A stretch of 64,000 nucleotides of DNA from Phaeosaccion multiseriatum (lineage: Eukaryota > Ochrophyta, other classes). Positions 33,096-41,239 of the stretch are shown piece after piece. Position 1 is the first letter of the stretch; the number at the start of each line of letters is the position of its first letter. The notes under the pieces were generated by a model. It worked only from the letters and a program-made list of their open reading frames with translations, was not told the origin of the DNA and did not search any database. The stretch is from the NCBI GenBank assembly GCA_965112735.1, contig OZ218956.1:744001-808000 (forward strand). Direction: 5' to 3'. The translations under genes and the position numbers were made by a program.

Positions 33096-33266
33096 TGTTT
33101 GTGCTTGAGTCTTTTCTAATGTAAGAAGAAAAAAAGCTGGGGGGAAACCGGCGAACGTGTCAAAACAAAGCGTCTTGCTTTGGATTGTTAAAAGCCCAAT
33201 GATCTCAATTGCTCAATTGGAAAGAAAAAGTAATAAGGCAATGAGGGTTTATGCTCGATTATGCTG

Positions 33267-33313
33267 GTTCCTGCTTCTGGGCTGGCCTGTCTCAGAAGCA
33301 TGTCAGGGGCCGA
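33267..33313. repeat. GC-core element fragment, copy D
   Basis: A truncated end of the copy-B subfamily, reading CTGCTTCTGGGCTGGCCTG and ending AGAAGCATGTCAGGGGCCGA. It lies upstream of the NMNAT start and downstream of the CBM gene, and the left end is missing. Confidence 0.65.
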
Positions 33314-33402
33314 ATCGGAGCCCCCCTCCCCCCCTTCTTTGTGTATCTCAGAATTCCAAGGAAATTTGCGACACACCCAAGCTGGGGCAACTCTCCCCAT
33401 TC

Positions 33403-36400
33403 TCAGCCACTAAATTGGGCGGCCTCCAAACTGCAGCTGCGGAGCCGGGCGCCCGTGACAACAAAGCTGCCCTCCGATGTTGCATCCTCAATACCGAATG
33501 CGACGGGGAGGGAAACGTCGTCAACGATCGCGCTAAGGTCGCAAATCGTAGGGCCCGTGGTGTCAACAGCACACGGCTGCCTGCCAATGGCGGTATAGTC
33601 GCCCCCATTTTGTTGCATGTACACTTCCACCTCCCGCTCTTCGCCTGCATCCACGGCTGCAATTTGAAAAGAGAGACTGTACACCCGCCCCGCAACGGGG
33701 ATGGCCAAGGCTTGGAACAGCTGCATGTGCCAATCCTCCGGTGCCGCCGTCTGGACATTGTACAAGGCTCCGCTGTCCACGCCAGTGATGCTGCCGACGA
33801 GGGTGGTTCCCTCCGTATTGACGTACGCGTCCCAAGCATCCAGGCCAGCGTCGAAGCCTTCGTTGGTGAAAAGTTCCGCACCATCGGGGCAGTTCAGGGG
33901 GCCACTGATGGGGGCAGTGGTGATCACCGCCTCAGGGGCTAGGGGAAACAGTAGTGGGTGTGGGGGGGGTGGAGGAGATTGATTTCAAAGTGAACACGAA
34001 AAAGGGATATGCAAGGGAAAAACAAGAGAGGAGAGAGGACGAGAGATGCACATATGGGGGGCGTACCTAGGGTAGTAGGCGCTAAAGAGGGGAAAGCGGT
34101 TCCCTCCGCAGAAGGGGCTGGGGTAACAGACATCGGCGCCGGGGTGGCAGCAGACGGCGGTGGCCCACACAGCGCGGCCCCCGTGAGAGTGTACCTTCCC
34201 CCGTCCGGTCTTGCGTCCTCGTGCTGAAAGCCAAACTTGACGGGGAAGGTGAGGTCGTTGATGACAGCGGAGACGGTGCACACCGTGGTCGAGCCGAAGC
34301 CTCCGGGCTCACCAACGGAGCACCTCGTCCTCCCGAAGAAGGGATAGTTGCCTCCGTTCTGCTGGATGATCGAATCCCCGGCACCTCCCTCCCCATCCTC
34401 GGCAGTCATGACAAACGTCAGAGTGTACCTCTGCCCTACAACGGGCACGGGGATGATCTGATTGATTTGCATGTGCCAATCCGCTTGGCCAGAAGACTCG
34501 ATATCGAACAAGGCTCCGCTGCCAGCGTCGGTGATGCTCCCCACGAGGGAGGTATCGGTTTCCTTGATGAAGGTACCCCAAGGCTCCAGGCCGCCGTCGA
34601 AGCCTGGGTTGGTGAAAAGGTTGACGGTACCAGCGGGACACGTCGGGACAGGCGGGCCAGGCGCGCCAATAGGTGCTGGGGTTGGGGTTGCTGCTGGTGC
34701 GACACACGTCGCGCCCCCCACAATGAGGAAGCTGCCCTCTCTTTCGCCACCTTCGATGCCGAACTTGACAGGGGTGGTAATATCGTCGATGACTGCGGTC
34801 ACGCTGCACGTCGTGGTCGTGGGACCCGCGCCACCAACGGCACACGCCTCCCTGCCAAAGAATGTCCATGGGGCGCCGTTCTGTTGAATATATGCAATCG
34901 CCTCGCCTCCGTCGTCATCCACAGCTTCGAGATCAAACGTCAAAGTGTACGTATCTCCTGCGACGGGGATATCAAACGTCTGATAAATTTGCATGTGCCA
35001 TGCCTCTTCTCCAGCGGTATCAACATCGAACAAAGCTCCGTCGTCCGCGCTTGTGATGCTGCCCTCGAGGGTGGTCCCGGTTGCCTTGACGAACCATGAC
35101 CAACCGGCCAGGCCGGTAGTGAAGCCCGGGTTGAGGAAAAGGTTCCCGTCGCTACTACCATCCACGCACGTCGAGGAGCCCGTGGCCGGGGCAGTGGTGA
35201 TCACCGCCTCAGGGGCTAGGGGAAACAGTAGTGGGTGTGGGGGGTGTGGAGGAGATTGATTTCAAAGTGAACACGAAAAAGGGATATGCAAGGGAAAAAC
35301 AAGAGAGGAGAGAGGACGAGAGATGCACATATGGGGGCCGTACCTAGGGTAGTAGGCGCTAAAGAGGGGAAAGCGGTTCCCTCCGCAGAAGGGGCTGGGG
35401 TAACAGACATCGGCGCCGGGGTGGCAGCAGACGGCGGTGGCCCACACAGCGCGGCCCCCGTGAGAGTGTACCTTCCCCCGTCCGGTCTTGCGTCCTCGTG
35501 CTGAAAGCCAAACTTGACGGGGAAGGTGAGGTCGTTGATGACAGCGGAGACGGTGCACACCGTGGTCGAGCCGAAGCCTCCGGGCTCACCAACGGAGCAC
35601 CTCGTCCTCCCGAAGAAGGGATAGTTGCCTCCGTTCTGCTGGATGATCGAATCCCCGGCACCTCCCTCCCCATCCTCGGCAGTCATGACAAACGTCAGAG
35701 TGTACCTCTGCCCTGCGACGGGCACCGGGATGATCTGACTGATTTGCATGTGCCAATCCGCTTGGCCAGAAGACTCGATATCGAACAAGGCTCCGCTGCC
35801 AGCGTCGGTGATGCTCCCCACGAGGGAGGTATCGGTTTCCTTAATGAAGGTACCCCAAGGCTCCAGGCCGCCGTCGAAGCCTGGGTTGGTGAAAAGGTTG
35901 ACGGTACCAGCGGGACACGTCGGGACGGGCGGGCCAGCCGGTACAGGGGGCGGGGTTGCTGCTGGTGCCAAACACGTCGCGCCCCCCGTAATGAGGAAGA
36001 GACCCTCTTCTCCTCCACCTTCAATGCCGAACTTGACAGGAGCGGTAATATCATCGATGACTGCAGTCACGCTGCACGTCGTGACCGTACCCTCACCACC
36101 CACGGCGCACGCCTCCCTGCCAAAGAAGGTGTATGGGGAGGCGGTTTGCTGAATGAATAAAATGGCCTCCCCTCCGTCGTCATCTACAGCTTCGAGATCA
36201 AAAGTCAACGTGTACGTCTCTCCTGCGACGGGGATGTCAAACGCCTGGAAGATTTGCATGTGCCACGCCTCTTCTCCAGCGGTATCAACAGCGAATAAGG
36301 CTCCACCACTTCCCGCAATGCTGGTGATGCTGCCCTCGAGGGTGGTTCCAGCCGTCTTGACGAACGTCGACCAACTGGCCAAGTCGTCATTGAAGCCCGG

Positions 36401-36737
36401 GTTGAGGAATATATTATTTCCACTGCCGGGGCTGTCAAGAGGGCACTCGGGGGTCGCTGGAGAACGTATGTGCCAAGCAAGAAGAGAGCAGGCGAGGGAA
36501 GGAGGGAGGGAATGAGGGCGACATGACTGTAAAGGCTCAAACAAAAAACTCATAACCACCTAACTATTTATCTTTCTTATGCAGCAGCAATTGCGCCCGC
36601 CGCCTCCACTCGTGGCCTTTGATTCCATCCGGCTGCTGTCCTTCCCTCTCAGGTCTCCTTTCTGAAAGAAGCAAGGGCTCCCACTCACCGTAAGCCGTCG
36701 CTGCTGCTGCAAGAACCACAGCGACGTACTTGTTCAT
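33403..36737 (-). CDS. Secreted protein with five CBM4/9-like carbohydrate-binding domains
   Basis: Extracellular or wall-associated lectin-like protein. Four exons (36737-36689, 36456-35344, 35215-34067, 33938-33403) give 948 aa. Exon 1 is a signal peptide, MNKYVAVVLAAAATAYG. Exons 2 and 3 each encode two domains and a Pro/Ala/Thr linker; exon 4 encodes a fifth. Each domain follows the CBM4/9 (CenC) pattern: N-L-F-x-N-P-G-F, a W, then WHMQI.Q...IPVAG.TYTL.F, with two conserved Cys near its end. No catalytic domain is present. All introns are phase 1, so exons 2 and 3 are symmetrical. The 3' two thirds of exons 2 and 3 and the following introns are almost identical at a 1277-nt offset, showing recent tandem duplication. 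Ligand unknown. Confidence 0.75.
33939..36490. repeat. Tandem segmental duplication inside the CBM gene, offset 1277 bp
   Basis: Sequence from about 33939 to 34680 recurs at about 35216-35940 with almost no differences, including non-coding intron bases (for example GCAAGGGAAAAACAAGAGAG at 34011 and 35288). The remainder of the unit, to about 36490, is recognisably homologous but more diverged. Confidence 0.9.
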
Positions 36738-37264
36738 GTCGTTCGCGTGCTACAGTAGTGCACGCTTCTAAGAAGAAGGAGAGATCCCCTCTCTTGCGGC
36801 CACGCCCCATGGTACAAACACAAAGTTTTTGGGTTTTTTTCATTTTTCATGGAAGATTCTGGGCTCTGCATCTGGAGGACTATGGAAAAGGGTCTGACCT
36901 TGGAAAAGGGTCTGACCTTCCTTCCAATTGGCAACATCACTGAGGCTTCGCCAGTGATGTTGCAGCCAGCAGGGGGAGGTGTTCGGGCACAAGGGAAAAA
37001 ATCTCTCCTTGCGCTGTTGCTTGGGTTGCGAAGGAGGGAAAACCCGTACCCCGGGGGAGCGCTCCTCATCGGCCGAAACCTAGAGCGTCCGCCGGGGCAG
37101 GTCGTGGTGACGACCGCCGCCGCGCTGCACTGCCCAAGAGAAATCCGTTACAGAAACACACCGGTGAGGGTGGTTATCTATATGGATTATGGACTATGGA
37201 AAGAACGAAGAAAGAAGCAGCTACGTTGTAGTCCAATGGGTGAGGGGGGGAGGGTCGGGGGGGA
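36738..37264. other. Intergenic region with hairpin and short duplication
   Basis: Upstream of the CBM gene. It contains a directly repeated AAAAGGGTCTGACCTT (36885-36915) and a perfect 12-bp inverted repeat with a 9-nt loop (36931-36942 and 36952-36963). No recognisable protein is present. Confidence 0.5.
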
Positions 37265-37392
37265 ATAGCTGATTCAGCGTGCCGGCTGGCGCCGGCCATA
37301 GCTGGTAGCGCGTCGGCTGCACCGGCGAATAGCAGATAGTGCACCGGCTGAGGCCGGCAATAGCGATAGCCCAATAGTGCGTCAGGGGTCGA
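37265..37392. mobile_element. GC-core inverted-repeat element, copy E
   Basis: Three units of GCCGGCTGGCGCCGGC-type core (two degenerate) with ATAGC words between them, ending GCGTCAGGGGTCGA at 37392. The left terminus is not intact. Confidence 0.65.
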
Positions 37393-38049
37393 TTATGAAA
37401 GAGGAGGGTCACTAACCACACTCCACGGAATAGAAGCCGGGTCAGAAGAATCTAGAGAAGGGCCGCATGCAAGACTTTCAGCATCGGTGAGAGTTCGACT
37501 GCAGGCTCCGGACCCGCTTTAATCCATCAAGCCTCCCCCAGGAGTCTACTGCCCCGTGATCCGGGATGCCCACCACCACGACTCCCTTACTCGACGCATT
37601 CCAAGTCGTCGGCCCCCGACAAAGTTCGCAAAACTGAAAAGTGGATGGATTCGATGGAAAAAACCTGCCCGCTTGACGCTTTCCTGAAGCTGGAAGCTGA
37701 TTTCGATGTCGACTTCCCTCGCATCGAGATAGACTTGTACATATCGACGTCGACTTTGGTAGGTCTGAGAAGCAGGGCCGGCTGGCGCTGAAGCCTGGCC
37801 GGCTGGCGCCGGCCAGAAGCTGGAACCTGAGTACCTTGTCGGCGTCCAAGGGGAAATTCTACAAATTGCTCAAGCCGAGATCGGCCTGTCCAAAGCGCTG
37901 TCTATTGCATCAACCTGCAGCCCCATAGCTCTCGGTACAAGTCAAAGCTGATAGCGTGCCGGCCCTACCTCTTGTGCCCATGTACCTACCGTCATTACCC
38001 TCCCTACCCATACACACCTTTGCCGGGCAGAGGGGGCATGGGCAGAAGA
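37393..38049. other. Intergenic region with GC-core fragment (copy F)
   Basis: No gene is seen. GC-core fragment F at about 37760-37832 has the words TGAGAAGC, CCAGAAGC and cores GGCCGGCTGGCG. Short mirrored TCGATGTCGAC / ATCGACGTCGAC sequences lie near 37700-37755. Confidence 0.5.
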
Positions 38050-38410
38050 CAGGCGTGTCAGGGTGTGCAGAAAAGTGTTGCCTCTCTTGTCCTTCACGTT
38101 CACATCTGCGCCCTTATGAGCAACACTGTACTTCCCGGGCAGGTGTCAAACCATTCTCATTCTTCTCGCACACGCTGGTCCCAGCCTTCAGCAAAACCTT
38201 CACACGAGGCGCCCATGAGGCCGCAGATTGGCCGCAGGCAGGCACCAAGGCGGGGACCAAGGCCTGGTGACCACAAAAAAAGACCTTCAGCACCCTGAGC
38301 AGCTTCCGGCCTTCCCTTTCAGGCCCCTGCGCGGACTTGCCGCTGCAGCGCTGCGCTAACAAAGGCGTTCCATCCCCTTGCAAAAAAAAGGCGTCCCATC
38401 CCTCGTCTAT
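38050..38410 (-). pseudogene. Degenerate ankyrin-repeat gene fragment
   Basis: Minus-strand peptides in shifting frames resemble ankyrin repeats: GDGTPLLAQRC near 38350-38390, RVKVLLKAGTSVCEKNENGL at about 38145-38210, and KGADVNVKDKRGNTFLHTL at about 38055-38115. The last two are separated by a stop and a frame change, so no continuous ORF remains. It is probably a relic of a longer ankyrin protein, and no start or partner domain is visible. Confidence 0.5.
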
Positions 38411-38413
38411 CAT

Positions 38414-38730
38414 TCACGCCGGCGCAAACTCCTGACAAGTGCGCAAGACGACTAGAGCCATATCATAAAAACCTGAAACACTCACACGAAGAAGCTTTGG
38501 CTCTTTCGAAGCAAAAGTCACAACCAGGCAGTTGTCTTCGAGCACAGCGGTCCGCCTCATTCGTGTGGGCTGCAGCTCTCGGTCCACGCCGAGGCTTTCC
38601 CAAGCCAAGGTAGCCACTTGCTCGGAAGGACAGCTGACACGAAGCACGCTGGGGTTTAGAGGATACATTAGAACACGGCACTGCTTTCCGCCAAGTGAGT
38701 TTACAGGGACTTTGCTTACCAACTGTACAT
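38414..38730 (-). CDS. PCC1: KEOPS/EKC complex subunit Pcc1 (LAGE3-like)
   Basis: Small dimerising subunit of the KEOPS complex that makes the t6A modification on ANN-decoding tRNAs. I join an 11-nt first exon (38730-38720: Met-Tyr-Ser plus two bases) to 38648-38414, giving 81 aa. The frame reads VLRVSCPSEQVATLAWESLG, VDRELQP, NCLVVTFASKEPKLLRVSVS and FYDMALVVLRTCQEF, which fits the Pcc1 pattern of two strands, helix, strands and a C-terminal helix. The usual length is 80-110 aa. The alternative is translation through the intron from a TTG, which is unlikely because GTAAGC and CCCCAG splice sites border it in phase. Divergent from the AAA ATPase gene. Confidence 0.75.
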
Positions 38731-38810
38731 GTCCTTCTTCTGTTTATAAAAATGAGAGTGTCTACATTTAGTGGATGGCAGTGGAGGGCCAAAAGTGCTT
38801 TACTTTCCCC

Positions 38811-39023
38811 CCCCCCCCTGAACACTATACCCTACAATGCGTGTGTACGTCAGCCGGCCTTGACTTGGTGCCGAACGGCCTGCCAACCCCCCCCCCCCCC
38901 CCCCCCCCACCGGCGCCAGCACCAGGGCGCGCTACAGCGGCCGAAGCGTGCTATCAGACCCGCGTGGGCCCGACAGCATGCTATCGAGAATGCGTCGATG
39001 ACACACACACACACAGGGGTCGA
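38811..39023. mobile_element. GC-core inverted-repeat element, copy G, next to AAA ATPase start
   Basis: The left end CCCCTGAACACTATAC is a variant of CCCCTGACACACTATC, and the right end is CAGGGGTCGA at 39023. The interior has core CACCGGCGCCAGCACC, GCTATC words, a poly-C run of about 20 and a (CA)n run. It ends 7 nt before the ATG chosen for the AAA ATPase, so it occupies that gene's 5' leader or promoter. Confidence 0.65.
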
Positions 39024-39030
39024 AGATTGT

Positions 39031-41193
39031 ATGACTGCCGCCCTTAGATGTTACCCTGTCGTCGACGAGGTTAGCGGGTGCTGCTGGTCTAGTCAGCCTC
39101 TCGATGTCCTCTTGCCTACGGCGTTTTTCGCAGCCTCGGCAGGAGGAGGAGCGGCAGATCGTCCAAAGAGCGGCGGCCATGTGGGCATTACGCTGGCGGG
39201 GAGGCGAGTCCTTCTCGTGGCAGTGGCGGTGTCGCACCTTGCCGCCGACGAAGTGCAGCTGCATGGCTGGGTGCTTGACTTCTTCGCGCTTTCTCCAGGG
39301 GACCTCCTCCCTGTCGCGGCAATCAGCGCAATCTCTGTACTGCAGCCTGAGCAGCAGCAACAGCAGCAGCAGCAGCAGCCTGGAGGACTGAAGTTGGAAG
39401 TGCTGCTGCTGTCATCCGTTCCAGTGGCGCTGACGCACTCATTGGTGAGGATCATGAGACGAAGGCTACTGCACTGTGTCGTCGCGCAGGGCTGCGTGGT
39501 CGCGTTTGGTGCCTTTGGGTCGCTGGTGAGGGCTTACATCGACAAGAGCTCGTGGGGGACCGCACTGTGCAGAGTCTCTAAGCAGACACAGTTGGTGGTT
39601 GGGGTTGCTACTACATCACCTCCTGCAGCTCCTGGTGCAAGCGGAGCTTGCGCGCTCGTGGGCCGAGAGCGGGAGCTGTCCGAGCTCAGGAGATGTGCTT
39701 TGATGGCACTTCTCCCCACAGAGGTGCCTCGCGGAGCCCTGGTCTGCGGCCCCCCAGGAGTGGGGAAGACAGCGCTTGTCCTCCAATTGCAGAGGGTGCT
39801 TGGGGGTAAGGTACGATTTGTTCGCCTGCGGGTGGGCCTGGCGACTGTGTGGGCGCCGCCAGCAGCAGCAGCAGCAGGAAACGAAATCTTATACATTGTG
39901 CTGATCGAAGAGGCTGATTTGCAGCAGCGGGAGAATCCCACGGCGCTGATCCGAGCGCTCGGGGCTGTGGAGAATGCCATCGCTGCTGCAGGGTGCAAAT
40001 GCTTTTTCATTGGGGAAGCAAGGTCTTCTTTGTCGATGGGGGAAAATGCGGTGTTGTTTGGGCCCGGCGGCTTTCTGGAAACGAGGCTGGAGCTAACTGA
40101 AGCGCCGAGCGAGAGTGACCGGCTGGCGATGGCGCATCGCCTTGCGGAAAGAATGCGCATCCCAGTACAAGCAGGCTTGGCGCGCCGTCTTTCGCAAGAG
40201 ACTCCCGGGTATTTGGGTGGTGACTTGCAGCTGATCCTCAAAATGGCGTTCACGCAAACCCGTTTGCGGGCTCATCGTGATGGGTCTCCTCCACAACTGC
40301 AGTGGAGAGACGCGACTGTGGCCTTGCGAAACGTGCTGCCAACCTCTCTTGATGGCCTTGTAGATGACCGCTTCGTGCAAAACCTGTCTTGGCAGTCTGT
40401 TGCGGGGTACGATGAGGTGAAGCGCCGGCTGCAGTACCTGATCCAGTGGCCGTGGCTGCATCCCGAGGCGTTCCAGCGCATGGGCTTCTCCAAGGGGGGT
40501 CTGCCGGGCGTGATTCTGGCGGGGCCCAGCGGATGCGGAAAGAGCCTCATCGCCAGTGTGCTGGCCAACGAGTGCAGAGCAACCTTCATCAGGGTGCGCT
40601 GCAGCGAAATCATGTCGCGATTTCTGGGTGGGGCAGAGTCCAAGGTGAGACAGCTCTTTGAGAGAGCAAGACGAGCCGCGCCCTGCATTCTCTTTTTTGA
40701 CGAGCTGGACTCCATCACGCAGGCAAGGGGGGGCAGTGGCAATTCTGTTCTAGACCGAGTGCTGAGTACTCTACTCAACGAAATAGACGGCATTGACGCG
40801 TCTTGCCACGGAAAGGGCGTGTTGGTGTTGGCGGCCACCAACCGCATCGATGCCATCGACTCCGCCCTCTTACGGCCTGGTCGTCTGGAGCAAGTTGTGC
40901 TGGTCCCCCGCCCCTCACACAGAGATCGATGCGCCATCTTCGAGCTGCATACCCAACGGCACCACGTGCCGCTCGCCCCCAATGTCGACCTAGAGGAGCT
41001 AGCTGGTGAGCTCTACTGCCCTCCTGGGGCTGGCGGGGCAGACATTGCCGGTGTGTGTAGAGAGGCAGGCATGTGCGCTCTTCGGGAGGATTCGGATGCG
41101 CAAACCTTGGACAGGCGCCACTTTGTTCAAGCAATCGCACAGAGGTGGCCCAGAGCAAATGGCAACACCATGATAAATTCTATTGTACCGTAA
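39031..41193 (+). CDS. Two-domain CDC48-type AAA ATPase, SPATA5L1/AFG2B-like
   Basis: Hexameric remodelling ATPase, single exon, 720 aa from ATG 39031. The open frame continues upstream but only through repeat DNA. An N-domain of about 210 residues contains a polyglutamine run. Domain D1 has Walker A GPPGVGKTAL and a weakened Walker B YIVLIEEAD. D2 is complete: GPSGCGKSLIASVLA, ILFFDELDSI, LLNEIDGI and the arginine-finger region ATNRIDAIDSALLRPGRLE. The D2 approach IQWPWLHPEAFQRMGFSKG fits the SPATA5L1 pattern (EWP...P..F.RMG). Family members act in cytoplasmic 60S subunit maturation. PEX1 and PEX6 are alternatives, but their typical D2 entry (TIQLP) is absent. Conservation of D1 ATPase function is uncertain. 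Confidence 0.7.
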   Translation: MTAALRCYPVVDEVSGCCWSSQPLDVLLPTAFFAASAGGGAADRPKSGGHVGITLAGRRVLLVAVAVSHLAADEVQLHGWVLDFFALSPGDLLPVAAISAISVLQPEQQQQQQQQQPGGLKLEVLLLSSVPVALTHSLVRIMRRRLLHCVVAQGCVVAFGAFGSLVRAYIDKSSWGTALCRVSKQTQLVVGVATTSPPAAPGASGACALVGRERELSELRRCALMALLPTEVPRGALVCGPPGVGKTALVLQLQRVLGGKVRFVRLRVGLATVWAPPAAAAAGNEILYIVLIEEADLQQRENPTALIRALGAVENAIAAAGCKCFFIGEARSSLSMGENAVLFGPGGFLETRLELTEAPSESDRLAMAHRLAERMRIPVQAGLARRLSQETPGYLGGDLQLILKMAFTQTRLRAHRDGSPPQLQWRDATVALRNVLPTSLDGLVDDRFVQNLSWQSVAGYDEVKRRLQYLIQWPWLHPEAFQRMGFSKGGLPGVILAGPSGCGKSLIASVLANECRATFIRVRCSEIMSRFLGGAESKVRQLFERARRAAPCILFFDELDSITQARGGSGNSVLDRVLSTLLNEIDGIDASCHGKGVLVLAATNRIDAIDSALLRPGRLEQVVLVPRPSHRDRCAIFELHTQRHHVPLAPNVDLEELAGELYCPPGAGGADIAGVCREAGMCALREDSDAQTLDRRHFVQAIAQRWPRANGNTMINSIVP

Positions 41194-41239
41194 AAAGAAT
41201 ACTGTCTACGTAGTAAGATATTGTATGTACGTATAAGCA

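Noticed and set aside
36758-37268. ORFs upstream of the CBM gene as a possible small gene
   Set aside because: The frames are short, mutually overlapping, contain duplicated low-complexity sequence and end in a GC-core element.
38695-39030. Upstream extension of the AAA ATPase frame from a GTG
   Set aside because: It is composed of poly-C, (CA)n and GC-core repeat DNA. The first ATG after the repeat gives a sensible N-domain.
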